Shown here one piece after another: positions 45,215 through 54,315 of a stretch of 64,000 nt of DNA (within the stretch, counting starts at the first letter, position 1; the number at the start of each line of letters is the position of its first letter). The notes under the pieces are model-generated. The model saw nothing but the letters and a program-made list of their open reading frames with translations. It searched no databases and had not been told where the DNA came from. A program made the translations under genes and the position numbers. Location: the NCBI GenBank assembly GCA_016845175.1, contig JAERTD010000026.1, positions 124,001 through 188,000 on the forward strand, read 5' to 3'. The DNA comes from Bacteroidota bacterium (lineage in GTDB: Bacteria > Bacteroidota > Bacteroidia > Bacteroidales > F082).

Positions 45215-45434
45215 TATATTATTTTTATAAATACAGCCAGATTCTATAAATTTATTGGATGTAAATTTTGAGTATTCTGAATTGGAAAAGCGACGAGCGA
45301 TTCACGTATCCAGTAATATGCTTAAACCTTCCTTTGTTTAGTTTTATCTTGGTGGGTGTTTATGGATTGAAGCCATCTTTTTTGAAGAAGAATAATCAGC
45401 AGTTCAGGGCATTACAGTTTTACTTGTAAAGGAG

Positions 45435-45448
45435 TTGATAATTATCAA
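45435..45448. promoter_or_regulatory. FNR-type operator TTGAT-AATT-ATCAA
   Basis: A perfect 14-bp palindrome, TTGATAATTATCAA, identical to the FNR/CRP-family half-site arrangement TTGAT-N4-ATCAA. Its centre is about 62 bp upstream of the -7 element (45504) of the PPDK-like gene, and about 87 bp upstream of the ATG. The same 14-mer occurs once more, at 50136-50149, in front of the CRP/FNR-type regulator gene. Confidence 0.75.
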
Positions 45449-45503
45449 TCGTATTGTTGTGATATTGGTATGGACAAAGCGAGATGCATGACAAAAGCTG
45501 AAA

Positions 45504-45511
45504 TACCTTTG
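45504..45511 (+). promoter_or_regulatory. -7 promoter element of the PPDK-like gene
   Basis: TACCTTTG matches TAnnTTTG, 17 bp before the ATG at 45529. There is no good -33 motif at the right distance, as would fit a promoter that needs an activator bound upstream, such as the box at 45435-45448. Confidence 0.55.
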
Positions 45512-45528
45512 CCGCAAAGATGTAAAGC

Positions 45529-48500
45529 ATGGAAAAAACGACCCATAATGAAGTTAGGGATTCTAACTTCGATTCATCCAAAGAGCGTCTCAAGGAATTG
45601 GCAGCCATAAATCAAACCGTTAACATTCTTAAGGAAGGTAAGCCTATCCATGAAAGCCTCCAGAAGATATGTAACATCCTGCCCAGAGCATGGCAGTATT
45701 CAAGTTTTTGTAGTGCTAGAATTGTGCTGGATGATCAGCAGTGGACTTCATGCGAAGATTATGAGCTAAGCAGATGGAATCAAAAACAAACGTTTGAAAC
45801 CAACCTTGGGCAACTGGGTCGATTGGAAATATGTTACAACAAAGCCTTTCCTGATTTTGATGAGGGACCATTTTTACTGGAAGAACGAAACCTTATTAAT
45901 AACCTTTGCAAAATAATTCAGGGTCATCTGAACTCGAAGGAAAGCGAACAGCGTCAGCTGACTCAGATTATACCTGAGGAGGACAGGCAAACAAATAGTA
46001 GCTACCATTTGCTCAATCGCTTTCTGACGCAGCTCAACAGTGAAAGGGATGTGTATCATGATTTGATGCCATTTAAAGTAAAGGAGATCTTGCTGATTGC
46101 CAATTTATATGATGCTTTTAACCTGGAACAGGAAGGTAGTTTTTCAAACGATATTTTCAGTAATTATCAGCACCAGGATTTGTCTTTGATGCCCAGAATC
46201 ACAGGAGTGTCAGGATTGGATGAGGCTTTAGAAGAACTACTGACCAAGCACTTTGATTTGATAGTTGTTATGCCAGGTGTTTTCCTTGAACAGGCTTTTG
46301 AAATAAGTGAAAAGGTAAGGGAGAAATATGCCTATATACCCAACTATTTATTACTTAACCACAGTCATGAAGTGGGTTTGCTGACCCCGCCTTTGCTTGC
46401 CAAACAAAGCTTTGATAAGGTCTTTGTTTGGAATGGTGACTCCAAGGTTTTTTTCGCCATGGTGAATTATTGTGAAGACAGCTATAATGTAGAAAATGAT
46501 ACTAAAGTTGGTTTGGTGAATGTGGTTTTATTGGTTGGAAATGACGTGAACGACTACTCCAATACTCTCCCTTCATTGTACGATAATCTGCATAATCAAA
46601 CACGGCTGTTAATGAATGCAGGGCCAGAGGATGAGAGGTTTAAGGTCTTCAGAAGCAGGACCAGGCCAAAGGTGTTATTAGCAGCTTCTTATGAGGAGGC
46701 TATGGCCTTATACAAGCAGTATGAGCCTTATATTATGTGCTTAATTGCTGATGTGAACCTGGAGCCTGGTAATCCTGAAAATACCAGTGGTTTCGATCTT
46801 GTTGGGTCAGTCAGAGAAGAGAATAAGGTATTACCGATTGTCCTAACTTCCCGGGAACACCATCATCAGCAACAATCCTTTGAATTGGGAGCGCTATTTA
46901 TGGATAAGAATGCTGAGTCCGTAGCACAGGATATCAATGCCTTTGTTAACCATCAAATGAATCTCGGGAATCTCAACCAAAAGCTAGCCAAGGAAAGAAA
47001 ACCTGCCATTCAAAATCCAGCTGCAGATATAGCAAGCTTTATCAGACAACTCAAAGATATGCAGCTATTGACGCATGGGTCTCGCAAACATTTTTCATCC
47101 TGGCTCAGGGAGAAGGGTGAGTTTGAACTCTCAAAAAAGATCCGTGGTGTAGAAATGATGGATCACAGCTCTATTCAAGACTATAGAAAGAGTTTGCTAT
47201 TTGTACTCAACGAAGGCAAGACAAAAAAACAAAAAGGAAAGCTTGTAGCTTTTACCCAGTCAGCACTCTATGATGCTTCTAATATTGTAAGCTTATCACC
47301 TGGGTTGCTTGGAGGAAAAGGAAGAGGTCTGGCATTTGTTATATCCATGCTCAACAATATTGATTTTACTCAACTTGTTAAGGATATTCACATCAAAATT
47401 CCTAAAACGAGTATAGTAGGTTCCAATGAATTTGAGTTATTTGTTTCACGGAACAATATAGACACACAAGCACTCAGTCAGCTCAGTGATACAGAAATAC
47501 GAGGAATTTTCCTCAAGGGAAGGCTGTCCGATAAGCTCAAGAAAAGGTTGTTTTCTTTAGTGCAGTCCATTACAAAGCCTCTGGCATTTAGATCATCAGG
47601 GTCGCTGGAAGATTCAATAAATCAGCCCTTTGCAGGTATCTTCGACACCTATCTCCTTCCCAATAATCATGAGGATATCAACACCCGGCATCTTCAGGCA
47701 TGTGATGCAGTGAAAATGGTATTTGCATCTGTTTTTACTAAAATTGCGCGCGGGTATTTTGAAGCCGTCGATTCAGAACTGATGGATGAAAAAATGTCGG
47801 TTATTATACAAGAGGTGGTTGGTAATCAGTATGATAAATACTTTTATCCGCACATCAGCGGGGTTTCACAATCCTATAACTACTATCCGGTATCTCATAT
47901 GAAACCTGAAGATGGGTTCTCGGTGATCGCCCTGGGTCTTGGAAAATATGTGGTGGAGGGTGAACGGACTTTTCGGTTTTCTCATCGAAATCCTGAGATT
48001 GTTGCTACTTCATTGAAAGATCAGTTCAATCAATCACAAACTTATTTTTATGCCATCGACCTGACTAACAAAGATTTAAATCTATTGGAAGGGGAAGATG
48101 CAGGTCTTGTTACATTGGATATTTCAGATTCAGAAAAACACCAAACCCTCAAACACCTTGCATCAACCTACGACTTCAACAATGATACCATCACTGCAGG
48201 TATTCATAAAGCAGGTCCAAGGGTGGTGAATTTCGCCAATATACTCAAGCACTCTTATATACCTCTGGCAGAAACTCTTGAGAAGGTGCTGGGCATAGTT
48301 GAAGAGGCCTTGGGTTGTCCCAGCGAAATTGAATATGCGGTTGATCTTAACAAGGATTCTTCAGGAATGGCCACATTCTATTTGTTGCAGATTAAGCCAT
48401 TGATGGGCAATGTTCATGATATGCAGATTGATTTCGATGTTATTCAGAAAGATCAGATGCTATTGTATGCTGAAAGAGGTATGGGGCATGGATGCATTGA

Positions 48501-48963
48501 TGGTTTAACTGATGTTATTTTCCTGGACCCTGAGCGCTTTGATAAAACCGAAACCGAGCAAATGGCACGGGAAGTAGAAGAATTGAACCAAATGATGCGT
48601 GAGCACAAGAAGAAATACATATTGGTTGGTCCGGGAAGATGGGGGACACGGGATAAATGGATCGGTATACCGGTGAATTGGCCACAAATCTCCAATGCTA
48701 AGGTCGTTGTGGAATACAGTTTACCTGATTTTCCTCTGGATGCATCTCTGGGGTCTCATTTTTTCCATAATGTAACCGCCAATAATGTGGGTTATTTTTC
48801 TGTGGGAAATGAGGCTGAAAGTTTTATCAGATGGGATTTATTAGCCCAACAAAAGGTAATCCGCCAAAAATCCTTCTTCACTCATGTTGAATTCGATAAG
48901 CCTGTATCTGTTGAGATTGATGGAAAACAGCGAATAGCCGTCATACATACTCAGCAGGATTGA
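45529..48963 (+). CDS. PPDK N-terminal (ATP-grasp type) protein with sensor and receiver-like domains
   Basis: A 1144-residue cytoplasmic protein. Residues about 20-130 form a GAF-like sensor domain shared with the CRP/FNR-type regulator at 48977-50095. Residues about 180-480 look like two receiver-like domains (FDLIVVMPGVFLEQAFEI; IMCLIADVNLEPG) without a full phosphorylation set. Residues about 590-1000 match the ATP-binding domain of pyruvate phosphate dikinase/PEP synthase: SLSPGLLGGKGRGLAFV, LAFRSSGSLEDSINQPFAGIFDTYL, IEYAVDLNKD. The phosphohistidine and PEP domains are absent. The C-terminus has a conserved VGPGRWGTRDKWIGIPVNW and SHFFHNVTANNVGYFSV block, known from uncharacterised Bacteroidota proteins. 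So it is not a PEP synthase; a kinase or phosphotransferase of unknown target is possible. FNR-box control is likely. Confidence 0.75.
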   Translation: MEKTTHNEVRDSNFDSSKERLKELAAINQTVNILKEGKPIHESLQKICNILPRAWQYSSFCSARIVLDDQQWTSCEDYELSRWNQKQTFETNLGQLGRLEICYNKAFPDFDEGPFLLEERNLINNLCKIIQGHLNSKESEQRQLTQIIPEEDRQTNSSYHLLNRFLTQLNSERDVYHDLMPFKVKEILLIANLYDAFNLEQEGSFSNDIFSNYQHQDLSLMPRITGVSGLDEALEELLTKHFDLIVVMPGVFLEQAFEISEKVREKYAYIPNYLLLNHSHEVGLLTPPLLAKQSFDKVFVWNGDSKVFFAMVNYCEDSYNVENDTKVGLVNVVLLVGNDVNDYSNTLPSLYDNLHNQTRLLMNAGPEDERFKVFRSRTRPKVLLAASYEEAMALYKQYEPYIMCLIADVNLEPGNPENTSGFDLVGSVREENKVLPIVLTSREHHHQQQSFELGALFMDKNAESVAQDINAFVNHQMNLGNLNQKLAKERKPAIQNPAADIASFIRQLKDMQLLTHGSRKHFSSWLREKGEFELSKKIRGVEMMDHSSIQDYRKSLLFVLNEGKTKKQKGKLVAFTQSALYDASNIVSLSPGLLGGKGRGLAFVISMLNNIDFTQLVKDIHIKIPKTSIVGSNEFELFVSRNNIDTQALSQLSDTEIRGIFLKGRLSDKLKKRLFSLVQSITKPLAFRSSGSLEDSINQPFAGIFDTYLLPNNHEDINTRHLQACDAVKMVFASVFTKIARGYFEAVDSELMDEKMSVIIQEVVGNQYDKYFYPHISGVSQSYNYYPVSHMKPEDGFSVIALGLGKYVVEGERTFRFSHRNPEIVATSLKDQFNQSQTYFYAIDLTNKDLNLLEGEDAGLVTLDISDSEKHQTLKHLASTYDFNNDTITAGIHKAGPRVVNFANILKHSYIPLAETLEKVLGIVEEALGCPSEIEYAVDLNKDSSGMATFYLLQIKPLMGNVHDMQIDFDVIQKDQMLLYAERGMGHGCIDGLTDVIFLDPERFDKTETEQMAREVEELNQMMREHKKKYILVGPGRWGTRDKWIGIPVNWPQISNAKVVVEYSLPDFPLDASLGSHFFHNVTANNVGYFSVGNEAESFIRWDLLAQQKVIRQKSFFTHVEFDKPVSVEIDGKQRIAVIHTQQD

Positions 48964-48976
48964 AATCCCATGAATC

Positions 48977-50095
48977 TTACCCTGCTAGGCTGAATGTGCG
49001 GAGTAGATCGTAATTATTAATTTGGATGCCTTGCTTTGATAGCGTGATTACACCATCATCTTTTAGCTCGGATAAAATCCGGACCGCACTTTCCATCGAC
49101 AAGCCACTGAGTTCAGCTATAGTTCTCCTGGTAATGCTTGGCTCAATTATTTTCTCTTTGAAAACCTGATTGGATAAGTAGAGTAAGCTGGAAGCAATTC
49201 TTCCAAGCGCATTTTTGTTGGCCAGCGTATTTAGTTTTTCAAGAATCAACTCAAAGTTCGAACTATACCATTTCAATAAAGTGCCGCCAAAGGCCCTGTT
49301 GGATTCAATGATTTTGCTGATTGTCTTTTGTTCCACAAGATAGCCCTCTGTGTATTGCAGGGCCGTTACAGAAAAATTATAACAACCATTTCCGTATAAG
49401 GAAGACATTCCAATTATTTCATAGGGAACCATCACTTTAAACGCGAAACGCTTATTTGACATGCCTTCTATATTCGCCATAACCAAACCCTTGGTCAGAA
49501 TAAATATATAGGATGAAAAAGCGGCCTGTTTTAATATGGGTTCACCCTTCTTGAAACTAATTTTATAGGATAGACACTCTTCGATTTCCTCTTGAGTCAG
49601 TTGCTGTTCGGACAGCCATTTTTCCAGGCTTTTTGGTGCATTCAGACTATTGGATAGCTGATCGTCACTCTTAAATAATTCCTGTAATCTTCTGATGGTC
49701 AGGTGTTGACCTATTTCATCACTGATGGTGTTTAACAGTTTCCTCTCTTCAGGAAGAAATATGGGCTTTCCATCTGTTTTCACTGGCTTAATATAATACA
49801 CCTGGATTTCACCAACCTCGTTTTCCTCCACATATATCTTGCTCGTTAGTTTTAGTTCGGTGGTTTCGAAACCATCTGTGTAATGGGTTTTGCCATCATA
49901 AATTATGCAAGCCTTACAAATATCAGGAAACTGCCAACCGGGTGGGATGGCAGTGGTAATCTCCTCAAAAATTTGATCGAGAGAAACCTTTGGATCCCTT
50001 AATATTTGTTTGACCTCATACAAACAACTGAGTTCTTTTTTACGCTCCGTTAAATCAGAGATCAGACTTCTACTGTCGTTATCGAAAGTTTCCAT
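48977..50095 (-). CDS. CRP/FNR-family transcription factor with GAF-like N-terminal domain
   Basis: A 372-residue regulator; start ATG at 50093-50095 (METFDN); a GTG six codons upstream is less likely. Residues about 15-140 are a GAF-like sensor homologous to the N-terminus of the PPDK-like protein (both have W-Q-[FY] and F-L-x-E-E-R-x-L-[IL]-N). Residues about 165-290 are a cNMP-type beta-barrel, then a dimer helix, and a winged helix at about 320-362. In the recognition helix, Glu335 and Arg339 match FNR Glu209 and Arg213, which read TTGAT; FNR Ser212 is Val338 here. FNR's N-terminal Cys cluster is missing, but Cys60-x2-Cys63 lies in the sensor domain. A TTGAT-N4-ATCAA box lies upstream of its start. 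Confidence 0.85.
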   Translation of the reverse strand: METFDNDSRSLISDLTERKKELSCLYEVKQILRDPKVSLDQIFEEITTAIPPGWQFPDICKACIIYDGKTHYTDGFETTELKLTSKIYVEENEVGEIQVYYIKPVKTDGKPIFLPEERKLLNTISDEIGQHLTIRRLQELFKSDDQLSNSLNAPKSLEKWLSEQQLTQEEIEECLSYKISFKKGEPILKQAAFSSYIFILTKGLVMANIEGMSNKRFAFKVMVPYEIIGMSSLYGNGCYNFSVTALQYTEGYLVEQKTISKIIESNRAFGGTLLKWYSSNFELILEKLNTLANKNALGRIASSLLYLSNQVFKEKIIEPSITRRTIAELSGLSMESAVRILSELKDDGVITLSKQGIQINNYDLLRTFSLAG

Positions 50096-50123
50096 TTGAA
50101 TTTCATTTATCACAATGATCCTG

Positions 50124-50131
50124 CAAAGTTA
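50124..50131 (-). promoter_or_regulatory. -7 promoter element of the CRP/FNR-type gene
   Basis: Plus strand CAAAGTTA gives TAACTTTG on the minus strand, 28 bp upstream of the ATG at 50095. The FNR-type box starts only 2 bp further upstream and so covers the spacer between -7 and -33; bound protein should block this promoter (autorepression, by inference). Confidence 0.6.
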
Positions 50132-50133
50132 AA

Positions 50134-50151
50134 CATTGATAATTATCAATG
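50134..50151. promoter_or_regulatory. FNR-type operator, 18-bp palindrome
   Basis: CATTGATAATTATCAATG is a perfect 18-bp palindrome with the core TTGAT-AATT-ATCAA. It lies between the divergent regulator gene and gdhA, 95 bp before the gdhA start and 38 bp before the regulator start. The core equals the box at 45435-45448. Confidence 0.8.
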
Positions 50152-50246
50152 ATCTAGTTGTAATCTTAGGCCCTGTTTTCAGCTCGGTAATTTCCGCGAA
50201 TACATGACTTTTGTACCATTATTTGTTAAACTAAACAATAGATATC

Positions 50247-51584
50247 ATGGACGTAAATAAGATCATATCAGAGCTGGAATCCAGACATCCCGGTGAGGTT
50301 GAATACCTTCAGGCAGTAAGGGAAGTGCTTGACTCCATTGAAGAAACATATAATGAGAATCCTCATTTCGAGAGTATGGGTATTATTAAACGTTTGGTAG
50401 AACCTGATAAAGTATTTATGTTTAAGGTTCCCTGGCAGGATGATAGGGGGGAAGTCCATGTTAATATTGGCTACCGTATTCAATTCAGCAATGTTATTGG
50501 GCCATATAAGGGCGGTTTGCGTTTTCACCCAAGTGTGAATTTAAGTATTTTGAAATTCCTTGCCTTTGAACAAATATTTAAAAACAGCCTCACCTCGCTT
50601 GCTATGGGAGGCGCCAAGGGAGGTTCAGACTTTAATCCAAAAGGTAAATCAGATACGGAAATCATGAGGTTTTGTCATGCCTTTATGCAAGGATTATGGA
50701 AACATATTGGCCCTAATACTGATGTGCCAGCAGGAGATATTGGTGTAGGTGCCAAGGAAATAGGTTATCTGTTTGGTATGTATAAGAAGATGACTGATGA
50801 ACATACCGGTGTTCTTACTGGGAAAGGTATTGCCTGGGGAGGTAGTTTGATACGACCCGAAGCTACCGGATTTGGAGCAGTTTATTTTACTCAGGAAATG
50901 TTACAGAAACGTGGAGACAGTATCAAAGGAAAAAGGGTGGCTGTTTCTGGTTTTGGAAACGTGGCCTGGGGGGTTGCTAAGAAAGTGGCAGAACTGGGAG
51001 GAAAAGTTGTAACACTGTCTGGTCCTGATGGCTTTATTTATGATGAAGAAGGAATTACTGAAGATAAAATTGATTATATGCTTGAGTTGAGAACATCAAA
51101 TGAAGACATTGTAAAACCCTATTCATTTGAATATGCAGGTTCCAAATTTTATCAAGATAAAAAGCCCTGGGAAATAGCATGTGACATTGCAATACCCTGT
51201 GCTACACAAAACGAGCTGGATGGTAATGATGCGCTGAGCCTTGTAGAAAATGGATGTATTTGCATCGCAGAAGGTGCCAATATGCCTTGTACACCAGAAG
51301 CCATTGAAGTATTTCAGAAAAACCAGGTATTATTTGCCCCAGGGAAAGCAGTAAATGCCGGAGGTGTGGCCACTTCAGGTTTGGAGATGAGTCAGAACGC
51401 CATGAAACTAAACTGGACTGAAGAGGAGGTGGATAGTAAATTACAACATATCATGCAACAAATTCATTTGGAATGTGTGAAGTATGGTACCGATGACACC
51501 GGTTATATTGATTATGTCAAAGGAGCCAATATTGCCGGATTCTTAAAGGTTGCCAATGCGATGGTTGATACTGGCCTTATTTAA
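50247..51584 (+). CDS. gdhA: Glutamate dehydrogenase, hexameric NADP-type
   Basis: A 445-residue enzyme interconverting 2-oxoglutarate plus ammonia and glutamate with NAD(P)H. It has all hallmarks of the bacterial hexameric class: YKGGLRFHPSVNLS, MGGAKGGSDFNPKGKSD with the catalytic Lys region, DVPAGDIGVGAKEIGYLFG with the catalytic Asp, the nucleotide-binding VSGFGNVAWGVAKK, and ANMPCTPEA near the C-terminal domain. Length and lack of insertions match the biosynthetic NADP-type (GdhA). It is divergent from the CRP/FNR-type gene with an FNR-type box in the 151-bp gap; a clear TAnnTTTG is not visible in front of it. A terminator follows 25 bp after the stop. Confidence 0.97.
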   Translation: MDVNKIISELESRHPGEVEYLQAVREVLDSIEETYNENPHFESMGIIKRLVEPDKVFMFKVPWQDDRGEVHVNIGYRIQFSNVIGPYKGGLRFHPSVNLSILKFLAFEQIFKNSLTSLAMGGAKGGSDFNPKGKSDTEIMRFCHAFMQGLWKHIGPNTDVPAGDIGVGAKEIGYLFGMYKKMTDEHTGVLTGKGIAWGGSLIRPEATGFGAVYFTQEMLQKRGDSIKGKRVAVSGFGNVAWGVAKKVAELGGKVVTLSGPDGFIYDEEGITEDKIDYMLELRTSNEDIVKPYSFEYAGSKFYQDKKPWEIACDIAIPCATQNELDGNDALSLVENGCICIAEGANMPCTPEAIEVFQKNQVLFAPGKAVNAGGVATSGLEMSQNAMKLNWTEEEVDSKLQHIMQQIHLECVKYGTDDTGYIDYVKGANIAGFLKVANAMVDTGLI

Positions 51585-51608
51585 GGCCTCTTGCGGAAAC
51601 CTATACTT

Positions 51609-51640
51609 AAAAAGGGGCAGCATTCACTGCCCCTTTTTTT
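51609..51640. terminator. Rho-independent terminator after gdhA
   Basis: AAGGGGCAG (ending 51620), loop CATTCA, CTGCCCCTT (51627 onward) and a run of T to 51640. The A-run on the left also lets it act on transcripts of the chemotaxis operon coming from the right. Confidence 0.85.
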
Positions 51641-51662
51641 GCTTTGATAATAAGTCTTGCTT

Positions 51663-53228
51663 TCATTCGGCTTTGCGAATGATCTCATCCAGTAATTGAT
51701 ATAACTGATCAGACTTAAACGGCTTGCCAATATAATCATCCATTCCGGCAGCCATGAAATTCTCTTTATCACCTTTCATGGTATTGGCTGTCATGGCTAT
51801 TATAGGTGTTCTCCTCTTATGTTGTGATTCCTCACGATCACGAATAGCTTTAGTGGCTTCCAGGCCGTCCATTACCGGCATTTGGATGTCCATAAATATA
51901 ACATCATATGCCTGAGTGTCAAATTTTTCCAGGGTTTCCTTACCGTCTGCAGCAATGTCTACCAGATGGCCGAATTTCTCCAGATTAAATCTGGCGACCC
52001 TTTGGTTGATGCTATTGTCCTCTGCAACCAGAATCCGTAAAGGTTTTTGAGCTGATGAACGTGTCTGTCTTTTCTTCTCAAGTTCCAGGTCTTCTTCTGA
52101 GTAATTGAGTTTCATGGTAAACCAAAAGGTAGATCCCTTACCCAGTTCACTATCTACCCCGATATCACCCTGCATCATTAATGTCAGGTTTCTGGAAATA
52201 GCCAACCCTAGTCCTGTTCCACCATACTTTCTTGTGGTGGTGGCATCTGCCTGCGAAAAGGATTTGAACAAACGTTTTTTCCCATCCTCAGAAAGCCCAA
52301 TGCCGGTGTCGCTAACACAGACCTTAATGATGCACAATTGCTCATTTTTTTCAACCAATACAGTCTTAATGTCTACACCGCCATGTGAGGTGAATTTTAT
52401 GGCATTATTAACCAGGTTGATGATTACTTGTCGAACTCTAACAGGATCACCAATGAGCGTGTTAGGTATGGCAGGATCATGTGTAACCTTTAAGTACAAT
52501 GACTTCTCCTTGGCTTTGTATGCCAGCATTTTATTTACTTCGTCAATGTCATCATTGAGACTGAAACGGATCTTTTCAAATTCTATCTGTCCGGCTTCGA
52601 TTTTAGAAAAGTCAAGGATGTCATTAATGATGGCTAAAAGACTTTCGCCAGATACATCAATGATATTTAAATATTCCTGCTGTTTTTCATCCAGGTTGGT
52701 TTGCTGGAGTATTTCAACCATGCCCACAATGCCGTTCATGGGTGTGCGGATCTCGTGGGACATATTGGCCAGAAATAAAGCTTTGGCATTGGCTGCCACT
52801 TCAGCGGCTTCCTTAGCTTTTGTCAACTCTGCATTGGTTTGTTTCAGTTGCAAGTGAGTCTTAACTCTTGCCAGTAATTCTTCATTGCTGAATGCCTTTG
52901 AGATATAATCTACAGCACCCAGTTTAAAACCTTTGACGATGCTCTCGACATCTGTTTGTGAGGTTAAAAATATGATAGGTATCTCAGCTGTTTTCTGTTG
53001 GCTTTTTAGTTGTTGACAAACCTCAAAACCATCGATGTCTGGCATCACAATATCCAGTAAGATCAGATCGATGCTCTGGGACTTGGCTTTCATCAATGCC
53101 GTTTTGCCACTGGCTGCAGAAACTATCTGATAGAGTCCGGTCTCGACAAGAATATCCTCCATTTTCAGGAGGTTGGCATTTACATCATCTACCAATAATA
53201 TTCTTGGCTTCTTTTTTGTCACTTGCAT
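51663..53228 (-). CDS. Hybrid sensor kinase: receiver, HisKA, HATPase, receiver
   Basis: A 521-residue soluble kinase, last gene of the chemotaxis operon. The N-terminal receiver has Asp59 ([10 protein letters not shown]), a short coiled coil (about 125-150) links to HisKA with phosphoacceptor His158 in [12 protein letters not shown], then HATPase with N-box ([10 protein letters not shown]), DTGIGL and [10 protein letters not shown], and a second receiver with Asp447 ([11 protein letters not shown]). All catalytic residues are present. No membrane helix and no sensor domain other than the receiver, so the input is probably phosphotransfer, perhaps from CheA. It lies 20 bp downstream of cheB. 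Confidence 0.93.
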   Translation of the reverse strand: MQVTKKKPRILLVDDVNANLLKMEDILVETGLYQIVSAASGKTALMKAKSQSIDLILLDIVMPDIDGFEVCQQLKSQQKTAEIPIIFLTSQTDVESIVKGFKLGAVDYISKAFSNEELLARVKTHLQLKQTNAELTKAKEAAEVAANAKALFLANMSHEIRTPMNGIVGMVEILQQTNLDEKQQEYLNIIDVSGESLLAIINDILDFSKIEAGQIEFEKIRFSLNDDIDEVNKMLAYKAKEKSLYLKVTHDPAIPNTLIGDPVRVRQVIINLVNNAIKFTSHGGVDIKTVLVEKNEQLCIIKVCVSDTGIGLSEDGKKRLFKSFSQADATTTRKYGGTGLGLAISRNLTLMMQGDIGVDSELGKGSTFWFTMKLNYSEEDLELEKKRQTRSSAQKPLRILVAEDNSINQRVARFNLEKFGHLVDIAADGKETLEKFDTQAYDVIFMDIQMPVMDGLEATKAIRDREESQHKRRTPIIAMTANTMKGDKENFMAAGMDDYIGKPFKSDQLYQLLDEIIRKAE

Positions 53229-53248
53229 ACACTAAGGTTTTTATATAG

Positions 53249-54301
53249 CTAAGTGTTTAATTCATTGATTATCTGCTGTGGATCCATAATTCGGACTGCA
53301 GCATCTATTTTAATGGCTTCCTTGGGCATGCCAAAAACCACACAACTTTCTTCGTTTTGAGCCAGGGTTAAGGCACCCTGCTGTTTGAGTTTTAATAAGC
53401 CCTGAGCACCATCCTTTCCCATTCCGGTAAGCAATACAGCCTTTGTCCGATCAGCAACTATTTCTGCAGCTGAAGAAAACAAAACATCCACCGATGGTTT
53501 GTGCCTGTTAACGGCTGGACCATCACTGGTTCTGATTACCATATTACCCATGTCTCTTTCAAGTAAAATATGCCTGTCACCCGGAGCCAGATAAGCATGG
53601 CCGTCAGCTATGATATCTCCGTCGGAGGCTTCCTTTACTTGAATTTTGCTGATGTTGTTTAATCGATCAGCAAAGGAAGATGTAAATTGTACAGGCATAT
53701 GTTGTACCAAAACAATACCGGGAAGATTGTTTTTTAATTGGTGTAAAATACCTGCAATGGCTTCTGTTCCCCCCACTGAAGCACCCATAAGTATCAATTT
53801 CCGAGAAGGGATTTTATGCACGTCACTGACTGTGTGTTGGGCTTGATGCGGAAGTTTAAGTCTGCTTTCCTTCAATAGTCCGGGAGTCGGCAAACTGAGC
53901 CTGGCTTTTGATGCCGCTCTCACGGCCTCTAATAATTGCTCTCTGGATGCTGCATAGGCCTCTCGAGTACCCAATTGTGGCTTTTCAATTACTTTGATAG
54001 CACCATATTCATAAGCCTTCATTGCCAGATGATTGTCTTTTTTGGTCAAACTTGAAATGATGACCACCGGAATGGGATGTTGCTTCATTAATTTCTTAAG
54101 AAATGTGATTCCATCCATTCTGGGCATTTGGATGTCCAGGGTTATGACATCCGGTTTTTGCTGTTTGATTTTTTGCACAGCAAAGTAGGGATCCGCTGCA
54201 TTGGCAATAACTTCGATGTCGTTGGTGCTATCGAAGATGGATTGCAATGCCTGACGAACCAAAGATGAGTCGTCAATGATAAGGACCTTGGTTGTTTTCA
54301 T
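53249..54301 (-). CDS. cheB: Chemotaxis response regulator and protein-glutamate methylesterase CheB
   Basis: A 350-residue enzyme that removes methyl groups from (or deamidates) receptor glutamates for adaptation. The receiver domain has acidic Asp10/11 and phosphorylated Asp56 (ITLDIQMPRMDG), Lys107 near the end. The esterase domain has the triad Ser175 (GASVGGTEAI), His201 (VLVQHMP) and Asp297 (GMGKDGA). Length is standard. It lies 14 bp after cheD in the same direction and works with CheR (methylation) on the MCP encoded in this operon. Confidence 0.96.
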   Translation of the reverse strand: MKTTKVLIIDDSSLVRQALQSIFDSTNDIEVIANAADPYFAVQKIKQQKPDVITLDIQMPRMDGITFLKKLMKQHPIPVVIISSLTKKDNHLAMKAYEYGAIKVIEKPQLGTREAYAASREQLLEAVRAASKARLSLPTPGLLKESRLKLPHQAQHTVSDVHKIPSRKLILMGASVGGTEAIAGILHQLKNNLPGIVLVQHMPVQFTSSFADRLNNISKIQVKEASDGDIIADGHAYLAPGDRHILLERDMGNMVIRTSDGPAVNRHKPSVDVLFSSAAEIVADRTKAVLLTGMGKDGAQGLLKLKQQGALTLAQNEESCVVFGMPKEAIKIDAAVRIMDPQQIINELNT

Positions 54302-54315
54302 TTATTCCTCAGCAA

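Noticed and set aside
45529..48963. PEP synthase or pyruvate phosphate dikinase
   Set aside because: The phosphohistidine and PEP-binding domains are absent.
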